From Calliopum simillimum (lineage: Eukaryota > Arthropoda > Insecta > Diptera > Lauxaniidae), in NCBI GenBank assembly GCA_951812925.1, contig OX638368.1:68720569-68784568 (forward strand): DNA of 64,000 nt, read 5' to 3'. Within the stretch, counting starts at the first letter, position 1; each line of letters opens with the position of its first letter. The notes under the pieces were generated by a model. It saw nothing but the letters and a program-made list of their open reading frames with translations, was not told the DNA's origin and searched no databases. The translations under genes were made by a program, and so were the position numbers. Shown here piece by piece: positions 45,112-55,454 of this stretch.

Positions 45112-46725
45112 TTATGAACTCGGGGTCGAATTTTGGATACAGGTGTCCCCGGTGGCCATCCCGCTCCGCCTCTGGTTTCCCAGGTGCTGATTGGTGCACG
45201 TCAGAGTTGTCACACCGCTCTGGCCGCATTTAAAACAAAAAAGACCCCTAGTCTCCTTGGGGCAGTAAATATAAGAGTGGCCAAGTGCCAAACAATTCCA
45301 GCACTTTATCTTTGAGTAGTCAGCATTAAAGGGTCGTCTAGTGATATGTAAAGCTTCGATTTGGGGATCATTTTCCCAATCGCTGTCATTGTCAGGACGT
45401 TTTACAATGTTTTCACTACAAACGATCTCACTAATTTGTCGTTTCTGACTGGGCATTGGCGTTTGACACTTACTGTCATGCAGAACTTTTTCGGCCTTTC
45501 TTGCTAGGTCTCTTAATTCCTGCAAATCCCTTGGATTGGAATTGAAAAGCATGAACTTGAGATTAGAGTTAACATTTTGTTTTATAATGTCGATAAGTGA
45601 CCTCTCAGTTATTGGATCAGTCATTCGGGAATTCATGCTAACAATAGTGGCATGAAAATCGTCATAGCTTTCTTTTAAATTTTGGGTACGAAGTGAAATT
45701 TGCATCCTGATGTCATGATCAGTTTCTAAAGACCCAAACTCTTTGCGAATTGAGTAGCATAATAATGCATAATTCGCTCTTGGATTTTGTTTTAAAAATA
45801 GCCAAAACCATACTTCAGCTTTTCCGCTAAGGAGTATGTGAAAGTTTGCCATTAAATGTTCATCCGTACAACCAGATCTTTGGCTCAAAGTATCAATTTT
45901 GAACAGAAAATCTGAGACATTGCCTGAACCGTCAAAGTTAATTTTCCAATCTTTAAGCTTTACTGCACTGTTTCCTATGACTGAGCCAGAAGGTTGTGAA
46001 TTGGCAAAAGTACTAGCACTTTGCAAATTTCGAGAAGTTACAGCTTCATTATTAGCTTGTGAAGATTGCTGACCAGAAATGCTTGAGATGGTATTTCTTA
46101 TATCTGCTAGCTCTGCTCTAAACTCTTCCTGTGTAGCTCTAATTGTACCTTGTATCAGGGATACAAGTGACTCAATGGAAGTACCATTGTCAGGTACTTC
46201 AGGTGCGTTTGAAGCAGGGATATCATTGTTGTTTTCAGACGACATATTATCAAATGAACCTAATAAATTATGATTTGTAATGAAACCTCTTGGTTCGAGT
46301 GATGCTTGGTGGATACTCAAATTTTGAAAGGAATTTGTAATAAGTAGGTCTGAGTTCAATTGTCTTACCTCAGCTCGATCGGCAAAAGAACTGGTGGAAT
46401 GATTTGTATTTGAATCAGGAAAGTGAGCAATAGGAATCTCAATTTCACTACGACCTGCACTTGGAAGGCTAGAATTTACGGTTGACACCGTTGATGTCTG
46501 GGCTGTGACGTTAGCAATTGTTACTTGTGCTTGACTCTGGTTTGGTGGTGAGTGCACTACTAGAGGAGGAACCGACTGAGCAATTGAATTTCTGGGAGAA
46601 TTTGCAATGCTGCTGTTTAGCCTGCCTCTACCCCTTGAGGTATTCAAATTATTGCTGTTGGTATTGCCGCGAGAATTTAAATTGTTGCTGTTACCGTTAC
46701 CGCGAGAATTTGAACGCGTATTCAT
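45112..46725 (-). CDS. gag: gag of element D
   Basis: About 537 residues from MNTRSNSRGNGN (46725); the frame is open nine codons further up but this Met starts the Asn/Ser/Arg-rich head. The first 200 residues are low-complexity and polar. The capsid-like core includes WKINFDGSGNVSDFLFKID, then ARANYALLCYSIRKEFG-like and IRMQISLRTQNLKESYDDF (family F-G-GNV--FL--I, YDDFH). Two zinc knuckles close it, CWNCLALGHSYIYC and CFKCGQSGVTTLTC; the second lacks the usual His, having Thr there. It overlaps pol by 118 bp in the -1 frame. Intact. Confidence 0.88.
   Translation of the reverse strand: MNTRSNSRGNGNSNNLNSRGNTNSNNLNTSRGRGRLNSSIANSPRNSIAQSVPPLVVHSPPNQSQAQVTIANVTAQTSTVSTVNSSLPSAGRSEIEIPIAHFPDSNTNHSTSSFADRAEVRQLNSDLLITNSFQNLSIHQASLEPRGFITNHNLLGSFDNMSSENNNDIPASNAPEVPDNGTSIESLVSLIQGTIRATQEEFRAELADIRNTISSISGQQSSQANNEAVTSRNLQSASTFANSQPSGSVIGNSAVKLKDWKINFDGSGNVSDFLFKIDTLSQRSGCTDEHLMANFHILLSGKAEVWFWLFLKQNPRANYALLCYSIRKEFGSLETDHDIRMQISLRTQNLKESYDDFHATIVSMNSRMTDPITERSLIDIIKQNVNSNLKFMLFNSNPRDLQELRDLARKAEKVLHDSKCQTPMPSQKRQISEIVCSENIVKRPDNDSDWENDPQIEALHITRRPFNADYSKIKCWNCLALGHSYIYCPKETRGLFCFKCGQSGVTTLTCTNQHLGNQRRSGMATGDTCIQNSTPSS
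45175..45181 (-). promoter_or_regulatory. -1 ribosomal frameshift heptamer (G GGA AAC)
   Basis: In the gag frame the minus strand reads CTG GGA AAC CAG. GGGAAAC fits X XXY YYZ in the correct phase, and slipping back one base gives CCA GAG GCG GAG, exactly the pol frame. It lies in the 118-bp overlap. GC-rich sequence follows (GGCGGAGCGGGATGGCCACC); CGGGG at about 45148 could pair with CCCCG at 45120-45124. The same heptamer serves type D retroviral gag-pro shifting. Confidence 0.75.
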
Positions 46726-47972
46726 ACTGATGTAAAACAAAAAAAAAATCAAAAAAAATTACAGTATTTTTTTTTGTTTTTTTTTTTTTTTTCCTAAATA
46801 AGTGGCTTTTTTTTTTTTTTTTTTTTTTGTTAAAGAAGAATGCAGGTAAAAAAAAAATAAAAAAGTAAGAAAAAAAAAGTGTAAATGTATGTGTTTATAT
46901 AATGAGGAACTTTGACTGACATCGGTGTACATCTGATAAACTGTGGTAACTTTAGATGCTAAACATGCTTAGTATAGTCTTAAAAGTTTTTACTGACTCT
47001 GTCTAGCGAGGTTTTAAGGTCAGTTAAATTACATTCAAAAGTAATAAAACGACTCTTAATTAATTTGCTTTATGACTTAAAGCACAGCAATTTTATCTTT
47101 TTGTACAAAACTCAAAAAAAAATTGAAAATATTCTCCGAGTATACTGGGACCAAATCATAGTACTTCGCATCAATATGATTGACTTTCGGTAAGCAAATT
47201 CATTCGGTCTTAAGTACTATAGTTTGGCCTTAATCATGAAGAACTTGACAGTGAAATCTATCGCAAATGCAGAAAACAAATTTCAGATTCGTTAACTCAC
47301 GACTTATAGAGTTCGAAATCAAATTTCATGACAGAGGTGTTATAAAAATATTAAAAAAAAATGTTGATATGCTTCAATCTTAGCCTATTTAATCGAATCA
47401 TGGCATTTAATAACTGGACTATTTGCCAAAAGTAAGACTCATGATTGTTAAATAAGCCAATTCGAATCTATGCACCACCCCGCCATGCTCGTGTTTTTGT
47501 TTTGATACTTTATTCTTCTTTATTTATGAAAGTTTATGTTTATTTTTTTATTTTTTCAATATAAGGAAAATGAAAAATTAGAAACAAGTTCATCCAGAAC
47601 TTTGATCTGTACACATTTATTTGCTAAAAGTACTCTTAGGAGACTTCCTTTAATCAGCTCTGTAGAGCTTTAAATGTAAAACTTGAGCTTAAGTGTCGAT
47701 AACTAAGTATTTGTGACAGATACTAAATTCTGAATGCATTTGCTTGTCGTCAACTACAATATCTTCCAAAGTATCAAAGGGACACGACGCACTGAACGGT
47801 TAATATTGCATAAACTCAATTGCATAAAGTGACTGTCTTCACGATGGTATGTTATTCATTGTATTCAAATTCTTAACAATGTTCAAAAATCAGGTTAAAC
47901 AAAATTATTTTGCTGAACGCTATCCTTGTTAGCGGCTAACAAAAACAATCAACATCAACAATCATAGTTCTC

Positions 47973-48003
<31 letters not shown>

Positions 48004-48100
48004 ATCTCGTTTACTTATTTCTTCATAGTTGAATGCCTTTGTAAGCACTCACGCACAACAAAATAAAATTAACCGTGTTAAAGAAAAAAAATCAAGTTGG
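46726..48100 (-). other. Untranslated leader of element D
   Basis: About 1.4 kb between primer site and gag with no coding frame. It holds long T/A homopolymer runs (46770-46830, 47970-48003 on the plus strand). Unusually long for a gypsy leader. Confidence 0.7.
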
Positions 48101-48117
48101 CCCCACGTTGGGCGCCA
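48101..48117 (-). other. Primer-binding site of element D (tRNA-Lys type)
   Basis: The minus strand TGGCGCCCAACGTGGGG follows the LTR end after AAAGA. TGGCGCCC pairs with the 3' end of lysine tRNA, as used by several gypsy elements. Confidence 0.85.
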
Positions 48118-48121
48118 TCTT

Positions 48122-50507
48122 TGTTACGCGCCGTTTGGTATATGACAAAAAAAATTACGAAAATATTTTCACTTAAAGGACAATCGGGTAAAAGCGGCAT
48201 GAAAACTGTCAAAACTCCGGCTACACTATCTGATGGTCGGGCTTCTCCCTTTTAGTCAAAACGCGTAATCAAAGAAATTTTCATGCCATTAAGATAGCTA
48301 TGTTTAAAAAAAAAAAATGTATGAAAAAAAACTTGACAAGTTAACCCATCGTAAGTAAAATCGCTTCAAGCAAACAAGTGACGTAACGTTTTGTCACTTC
48401 GAGTGCATTTGGCCCACCCCACCTTGGCAATTCGGACACTCATTATTTTGGAATCGCCCCTTTTAACATATTACCTTACAGCAGCATCATCTGTACACTT
48501 CCGTCAGCCTTCATTCCTCAAGAAAAAATTTTTAAAAATTCATTTTCAAGTTAAGCATATTTTAATGAAAATATTTCCTTTTTACATTCATTGTCCTAAA
48601 ACTAGTTTAATACATATGTTGCTTACATAAGTATAAAGGCTAATTATTTCGATACGCGTATCCCCCTTAAAGCAAATGAAATACAATCAATGCTTATGTA
48701 TCTACGAAATGTTAAATTAAATGTTTAGGAATCTTTAAATCGAATTATTAACTAATGTATAGGAAATAATTATGAAGCTAATTAATTAATAATACATTTG
48801 AAATTAAGTCTATGAAAATAAAAAAAATACTTAAGTGAATCATCTTTGTCGCCGCTGCTGTCAGTTGACCGTTGCTGGGGTCGCTGATGCTGATGTCAAT
48901 TGATGATTTTGATGTTTTTTATTGGTTGGTGATTTTTTATTTAGCAAAAACAGTTTTTTTGTTTTATTTTCTTTTATTTTTGCATAATTATATTTTTCAT
49001 AAATTTCAGTTTTTCTACATTTTTTTTATTTATTCTTTTCTTTTAGTTTAAAGTTATTTAATTATGTTGTTTTTTTTTTATGTGGTACATTAACCATCTT
49101 TTCTTTATTGGGTTTGTTTTTTTATTTTTTTTATTTGCTGCTCTACTACTACGTTCGTTCGTTACGTACTACGTTGGAAATGTTGATAACGACGAAATAG
49201 AAAGTACGATTGTAAATTTTATGCCACTTTTTTTTCAAGTTTCAATTAATTCACATAGAAATCGTAGAAGACCCATTTTCATCTTTTGTAAATGTCTTTT
49301 TCACTTGAAGAGCTCGTTTTTTTTTACACTCTTTATTGAAATTTTTCGCTTGAATTCTGGCAATTATGATAAAAATTGCATTGAATACTTTTCTCGTTCT
49401 TCCCAATTGCACTCGACGGGGCAAAACTTTTTTCATTTGCAGCGTTTTGGAAAATAACGAGTAGTCGACAACAGCGATACGATAATGAGCGATGAATACC
49501 GAGTAACAGAGCGAAGCGAAGAAGGTTGAACAAAGTTAGTAATTATATATTAAAAATGCCAGTGGAGCACCTTTTGCCTTTTTTAATTCTAATGCAAGTT
49601 CAAATTAGGCAAATACAAAAAAATAATGCACTCAATAGTTTATTAATATAAGTAATACACTGGCTTTTCTGTTTATACACCCACAAACTTTAAAAATTAC
49701 AAACTAGTTATTATAAAGAATGCTTATTTTACTTGCAAAGCGGAAATTCTTCAACCACGCTTTAGGAAAAAAAAATTTTCTTTTTTCGATTTTCGGTTTC
49801 TTGCTTTTTTTTGTTGTCGTGGTCTGGGCAGCTTCAATATCATTTATGTGCGAAGCAAGCACGTGAAAACAACAACAAAACCGATGAGTTTATAAAGAGC
49901 TTCACAAAGCAAACTCGATACGAAAAATAAAAATATTCCACACTGTTCGAAGAGCGTACACAAATTAACATCAATTTAAATTTTGATGAAAGTGAATTTT
50001 TTTCCGATTTATACAGAAAAACAATATGATTACTGAATTCTTGTTGCGTGGTTTCTTTTGGTTATAACAAAAATTTTCGGTTTCACAGTTTTTTTGCTAT
50101 GTTCTTGGTGTGCTAAACCATTTCATGCTAATGCATACTTTCCAATTGTTTGGAGCACATTTTTTTTTTGGATAGCAATACACCGTTTTTTGTTCATCAA
50201 TTCCTAGCACAAATTATTCCCTTTTGCTGAGGAAAAATATCCACGCCGAATATTTTTTTTTTTTTTTTCTTTGTCGCAAAATAAAGGCAGCGCAGCCAGA
50301 ACAATCACCGAACAAAAGTAAACCGCAACTAACTGAACATTATTGCTGACGCCAAAAATCACGCCATCATGACATTCCATCGATAAAAATACGGTACTTT
50401 CCAAGTTACCAACTGCCAGAAGAAAAAATTAAGCATTGTCGATTTCTTAGTGTTGCCATTGCAATGCACTAATTGAAATTATACAATCCTTAGGGGGATC
50501 TATTACA
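48122..50507 (-). repeat. 5' LTR of element D (promoter side)
   Basis: Adjacent to the primer site, hence the transcription-start LTR of the minus-strand element. 2,386 bp, non-coding, with poly-T tracts. A TATCGAT-type DRE-like site (minus strand, about 50382-50390) lies about 120 bp inside the U3 end. No clear TATA box was assigned. Confidence 0.93.
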
Positions 50508-51525
50508 GATGCTTTAAGAGTAGAAGGTCGATTTCATGAGTTTGACTGGCTCCTACATAACAGATCCACCAAACTAGCAGCTAAGTCTCTCACCTGCCCT
50601 ATTCATCCTTTACATGATTTATTTTGGAGTACATTGAATAATGATAGAAGTAATGCTATACAAAATATTACAAAATATATGCAAAATATGGACACGCATT
50701 TACCAATGAAACTTAACAGCATTGTTTCTGGAAATCCATTCATTTACATCGATACCTCAATTAGCAGACTGAAGAAAAGTGACACTTTTTCAAAAATCAA
50801 GGAAAATTTTTCTCCTGAGCTTATTCTCTATACAGATGGTTCTTTTCTGGATGGTGTTTCGTCTTAAGGTGTAGTGGAACAATCATTGGAAGACATTCAT
50901 CACATAGTTCATCAATCTCTTCTTCCACTCTATTCTGGTATTTTCAACGCAGAATTGGCAGCCATTAAAAAAGCGGTACAATATGCATTTACAAAATATA
51001 AGAAAATCCTAATATGTTCCGACAGCCTTAGCGTTCTAAAAGCTCTACAAGATAAAAATAGCATTCCTTATAATTTTATTATTGAAGGTGTGAAACTTCT
51101 CAATCTTTTAAAGATTTTATGGATTCTTGGTCACACAGGAATAGCTGGAAATAATTTTGCTGACAAAGCTACTAAGGAGGCAATGAGACTGCCACTCATT
51201 ACAGAAATGACATGCTTAGGTACAATCATAACAAATCACATTAAAACCCAGCAAAAAGAACAATATCAACAATTATGGGATTTATCAAATTCCTTCCTAA
51301 AATTTCACAATCCTGTCCCTGTAAGATCCACATATAATAAAAATCTTTCTAGAGAAGAATGCATAAGACTTGCTCGCCTAAGAGTGGATGCAACTGTATT
51401 TAACAGCAGATATTACTTTGAAAGAACAAATCCCAAAATGTGTATTTTCTGCAACGGGGTGCTTTGCACAAACCATATATTCAGTGAATGTCCTGTGTCG
51501 AAAATTAATCTCCCAATATTTTAAA
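50508..51525 (+). pseudogene. LINE ORF2 3' part: RT tail and RNase H
   Basis: It starts with the region after RT (ALRVEGRFHEFDWLLH, KLAAKSLTCP). RNase H follows with all four acids visible: D in LILYTDGSFLDG, E in FNAELAAIKKA, D in ILICSDSLSVLKAL and D in GNNFADKATKEA. An in-frame TAA lies at 50865-50867 between the first two. The C-terminal zinc motif CIFCNGVLCTNHIFSEC ends near 51500. An RNase H after RT is found in the I, R1 and LOA groups. Confidence 0.85.
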
Positions 51526-51699
51526 GATAGCTCGTTCCGTTTTTAAGGTATAGCCCAAAATGTAAATAAGTTGTATGGGAGGTGCCACGCCCACTTGTCC
51601 AAAATTTCTGAAATAGCTTTTTTGTACTTTCCCATACCTAAAACATAAAAAACATCAAAAAAAAAAATAGTTTTTTCCTCTAGCATGTACTAATCGCAT
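51526..51699. other. LINE 3' UTR or mariner 5' end
   Basis: Non-coding; contains GGAGGTGCCACGCCCACTTG, a phrase-like intergenic sequence, and an A11 run. The boundary between the two elements was not found. Confidence 0.35.
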
Positions 51700-52391
51700 C
51701 ACTGTGCAGCGTGCCGAAATAGTGACAATGTACATAGAAAATAGTTGTTCAGTCGTGTTAATTCAACGTGTATATCGTGGCAAACTAACAAGACTATTCG
51801 TCGTTAGGCGTCGAATTTTTTCGATCACGGGACAGTGGGAGATCGTCAACATTCCATTCATCAACGACCAAGGCGTTCCAATGAACTGGTTGAAGCTGTG
51901 ACAGAGAGTGTTGCCCAGGACCCACAAGTGTCATATCGTCATCGCGTTTTGGCTCATTATGTCTGCCCGAAAATGCGTGAAAAGGTCTTCATGGTTATTG
52001 GTTTCAACAAGACGGTGTGCCATGCCACACTGCAAATCAAACAATTCAGTTTCTGCAACGAAAATTCCCTGGACGTCTGATATCAAAAAGAGGCGACATT
52101 GACTGGCCACCCAGATCTCCAGACTTGACCCCTCCGGACTTCTTCTTGTGGGGATATTTGAAGAGCAAAGTCTACGCCAGCAAGAACCAGACCATTGACG
52201 AGCTCAAGGAAAACATTCGTGCCGAAATCACCGCTATACCGCCCGAGATGCTCGAGAAAGTAATGGGAAACGCAGCAAAAAGGTCACATTTTGTTTTGGC
52301 CAATAAAGGCGGTCATTTGAAAAAATGGATGGAAAAATACGTTTTAAGTGTAAAGTTTTTAGATTTCTTAGTAGAAATTCAAAGAATATGA
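51700..52391 (+). pseudogene. DD41D (rosa-like) mariner transposase fragment
   Basis: The N-terminus is QRAEIVTMYIENSCSVVLIQ (HTH start), then in another frame ELVEAVTESVAQDPQVSYRH. After a deletion comes the catalytic end: FQQDGVPCHTANQTIQFLQ, FPGRLISKRGDIDWPPRSP and DLTPPDFFLWGYLKSKVY. Counting from the Asp in QQDG to the Asp in PPDFF gives 41 residues between, the DD41D spacing of the rosa group rather than DD34D. The first Asp region is deleted. It ends GGHLKKWMEKY... before TGA. Ends (TIRs) not found. Confidence 0.8.
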
Positions 52392-52829
52392 GATTTAATA
52401 TTTAATTATTAAAATTGTCATCTGAAAACATAAACAACTTAAAATAAAATTAAAATAGTTTATGTCGACTATACGAAAATTATACTAATTTTATGAAGTT
52501 TTAGTCATTATTTACAAGAATCTAAAATTCTATGCATTTTTCAACTAAGAAAAGCATAAATTTTAGATCCTGCACGTTTCTTAAAAATCTTTCTAGCGTA
52601 AAAATTGACCGAGATACGTAACTTTTAAGTAAGAGTCCAATTCTTGCTTTTTCTAAAACACACGAATTGCTTGTATTTTTTTTTTTTCAATAGCTATATG
52701 GTTTTTTCTGTCTGGTCCAATCTTTAAGTTTTTGATGTCAAATTGTATCCTTGATCATTGCGCTTAAAAGTAAGAGGAGTTTTTGTTTGTTTTCTTTGTT
52801 CGTATCTCCGTTTTGAAAACTAATGCATA
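52392..52829. other. AT-rich non-coding DNA
   Basis: No gene; may include the 3' end of the rosa-like element. An inverted TIR was not found. Confidence 0.4.
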
Positions 52830-53201
52830 AAGCCCAAGATGCAATTGTGCGAGAGCGAGATGCGAGTGCGATGCTGGTCTGCGATACCGCAGCGCAACCC
52901 AATATACAATGATGCGAGACACGTCTGCGCTGCGACTGTCATATTCAAGGAAAACAAAAAAATGTATATTTTCACTTTTCAATGCACAAATAATTTTGTT
53001 TTTACAATCAACAAAAAATTGACAGCTTAAAATTTTTTCTCTCGCACATCAATTTCCATTTTTTAGAAAACTGTTGCGTGCGTGATATCTCTCGCAGACG
53101 CAGTGTTGTAAATTGCCTCATTTGTCTACGTATACTGGATATTTTTTTGACAGCTAGAGCGTCGCGCACGCATGCTTCTCGCACAATTGTATCTTGGGCT
53201 T
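52830..53201. mobile_element. CpG-rich MITE, 372 bp
   Basis: The left end AAGCCCAAGATGCAATTGTG then CGAGAGC matches the inverted right end (AAGCCCAAGATACAATTGTG then CGAGAAGC), about 25 bp with one mismatch; further inside, GCGAGTGCGA and GCGTGCGCGA continue it. The arms are rich in CGAGA/TCTCG and CpG, unlike the surroundings. No coding; a target duplication is unclear. Confidence 0.7.
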
Positions 53202-54099
53202 GATTTTTTCATAATACTTATTTGTGTGACCGAAAGTATTGTTAGGTTCAAATAAAACGCCTTCGTTTAGTCATCTCTACGCTGTCCGCTTCAGCGTCGA
53301 AAAGTTCATAAGACTGCATATAAAAAGTGTTAAGGGGACTCATTCAAACCGCGGAATATTCCGCACTTCGAACTTTTACGCGGTTTATTTCAACGTGAAC
53401 AGCTGATTTTAATTGATTTTGCAATGCATATTTGTTTTGATTTTGATGCAAAAAATAATACGAATGTAAAAAGGATAGAACGCACAAACATTTAGAACTC
53501 AGCAAGACTTAAACAAATTTTTAAATTATGATTCAGCTGTCTATTTAAGCACTTTTACACAATCTGATTAACGGGGCGCTCATTCAGTTTGTGGAAAACT
53601 TTGTGTTCATAAATTTTTTTTGAATGCCTGTGTAATTGCTCTGTTCAATTAATCATTGAAGTGGTAAGCTGAACCACGAGACGTTTGATTAAATACGTTT
53701 TAAAACAAAAATTTTTTAAAATATAGTAGTTACTGCATTCGATACAAGTGCAGAAAAAATAAACCTTTTGTTAAACGATTTTTTCTGCTTTTTATCGTGC
53801 ATTTAAACACAATCAAGCAATTTTTGGAAATAATCGTCAGTTTGAAAGTGAATAAATTTTTAAAATTCATATTCAAATATTTTATTGAAAACATCTTAGT
53901 GTCGAAGACCACATCGTTTTTCTTGTCGAGAAATATAAAATTGAAAAAAAAAAAAAAATAAAAATTGAAAATTTTAAATACAAAAATTTTATTAATTTTA
54001 TTTATTTGAGCCATCATCTGAAGCCTCTGCTTGTTTTACCATTGTGGTGGAAGAAGCCTGCCTTGTTTAGCTTTTGGCACATTTTCTCACAAACATAAA
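53202..54099. other. Non-coding stretch before the Jockey LINE
   Basis: No gene. CGCTCATTCAGTTTGTGG (53576) echoes GACTCATTCAAACCGCGG (53338), possibly a diverged repeat. The LINE 5' end should be near 54000-54100 but was not fixed. Confidence 0.4.
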
Positions 54100-54159
54100 T
54101 TGTTGATAACAAAGTAATTCCTACGAAGAGGCGGCCCTTTTGTGGTGCGCCGTAAAGCT

Positions 54160-55452
54160 ATGGACGTTATGAATGATCTACAACTGAATCTATCGAACTC
54201 TTCTATTAATGAGATGGAATTTAAGTTCCCCACAAAGAGAGCAAGAGTATCATCGGGGGCGTCTGATAAAGTTCACAAAAATAGCAGTGAATCTATTGAC
54301 AACTCCAATAGATTTTCGATACTGGGTGATATATCATTCTTATCTTGTGAGAAGACAATTCCAACAAATGAAGTCCGGGTTGATCCAAATTCAGCAAGCG
54401 GTCCCATTGTTTCTAATGGTTCCAATGGCGGAAGCGGTAAGAATCATAATGCGAGTTTAAGAGAAGTTAGACGTGGCAAGTTTTGCCCACCAATTATAGC
54501 TTTTAATATTAATGTTAAAGACTTAATATCTAAACTTAGAACTAAAAATGTAATTTTCAAGATTAAGATCCTAAAGGATAAATGTAAGATTTATGTGGAG
54601 GAGGTCCATAAAGAGTTGTTAGACAAATTTAAAAAGTCACCTGAATTATGGGCTTACTCGTTCACTCCTAAAGAGGATAGAACTGTCAATTTAATCCTTA
54701 AAGGACTAACTTCTAATTTCGAAGGAACAGAGATAGAGCAAGAACTAGAAGAGTTATTACCAGGCTGTGGTGCTAAGTTTTCCAACCTTCGCACCCCTAA
54801 ATCTACACGGTCGGGAGTTACATATGACCTTTTTTCGGTTAGACTTCCTCCTGGGAAGGCGGTTTCTGAGATCCTTAGTATTAAATATATCTTTAATACA
54901 CACATTTTTTGGGAAAAACCCAAAAAAATTGACACGCCGGTGCAGTGCCGAAATTGTCAATTATTTGGCCATATTGCGAGAAATTGTGCTAGTGACTTTA
55001 AGTGCGTAAAATGTTGTACTCAACATTTACCTGGCGAATGTTTGTTGACCAAAGAATCGGGTCTTAAAGCAAAATGCGTAAACTGCGGTAAGGATCACCC
55101 TGCTAATTATAGAGGCTGTGAAACATATAAAGGATTTGTACAGTACAAGAAGAATCTTTCTAAAAAGATTAAAAACAATAAGACCGAGTAATTTTTTTCG
55201 CAGACAAGTAGTCCTCCTCCCTTAACGCAGTCTTTTGCTAGTCTCTTTAAACAGCAGAGTGGTTCCTCCAAAGCGAGTCCTAATGTGCTTAACGATTTTT
55301 TCGCTTTATCTAAAAACTTGTTCGGTGTTAGTGTCCAGGGTCTTATCGGCAAAATTGAAGATTTTATGAAGAATATTGGTAACTGTTCTTCATTGCAAGG
55401 AAAGAGATTAGGATATTTGGAGCTTCTTAGCCAAATTCTTGTAAGCAAATAA
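54160..55452 (+). pseudogene. ORF1 (Gag-like) of the Jockey LINE
   Basis: From ATG 54160 (MDVMNDLQLNLSN) the frame runs 343 residues to TAA at 55189-55191, then continues open in the same frame to TAA at 55450, so the first stop is probably a premature one. The RNA-binding middle part includes FKIKILKDKCKIYVE, WAYSFTPKEDRTVNLILKGL and FWEKPKKIDTPVQC. The three knuckles are CRNCQLFGHIARNC, CVKCCTQHLPGEC and CVNCGKDHPANYRGC, the Jockey signature. ORF2 starts two bases after the final stop, a typical tight ORF1-ORF2 junction. Confidence 0.88.
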
Positions 55453-55454
55453 GC

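Larger units (their letters stand above)
41867..45229 (-). pseudogene. pol: pol of element D: protease, RT, RNase H, integrase, one nonsense codon
   Basis: A single frame of about 1,120 codons is broken once, by TGA at 43967-43969. Protease DSGASVSVLG is at about residue 130. RT has IRLCLDSRKLNSLTKKDSYP, FISSIDLKDAFFQIKL and MPFGLCNGPQTMSRLMDK, with the YLDD box at 43934-43945, seven codons after the TGA. RNase H has CDASRVGVGGVLYQ and ITDHSSLKWLMTQ. Integrase has the zinc pair HDSSCHGGFAKT...CDDCKTIK and the DDE acids in YIDFLGPYP, HSDNAKNFVS and SPQANASERVNRE. It ends NYIGRYHADHIRP, near the LTR. Translation would need -1 frameshifting from gag. The stop removes everything from the RT active site on. 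Confidence 0.93.
39357..50507 (-). mobile_element. Full-length young giant-LTR gypsy element (element D, Osvaldo/Ulysses-like)
   Basis: It is bounded by GATG on both sides (39353-39356, 50508-50511), starts TGTTACGCGCC and ends ATCTATTACA. LTRs of 2,373 and 2,386 bp differ by only a handful of substitutions and length changes, so it is recent. On the minus strand the order is LTR, tRNA-Lys-type primer site, leader of about 1.4 kb, gag, pol (protease, RT, RNase H, integrase), polypurine-like end, LTR. No envelope gene. Giant LTRs with a Lys primer site recall Osvaldo and Ulysses of Drosophila; that family name is inferred. Confidence 0.93.
37405..51525 (+). mobile_element. I/LOA-like LINE, split by element D
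   Basis: ORF1 and the endonuclease start lie left of the gypsy insertion, and the RT tail and RNase H lie right of it. Joining at the GATG duplication restores an uninterrupted reading (...LLKTTPLD then ALRVEGR...). Before the gypsy arrived, the LINE had already lost the end of endonuclease and nearly all of RT. A LINE with ORF1 zinc knuckles and a C-terminal RNase H fits the I group (I, LOA, R1 relatives). Confidence 0.75.
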
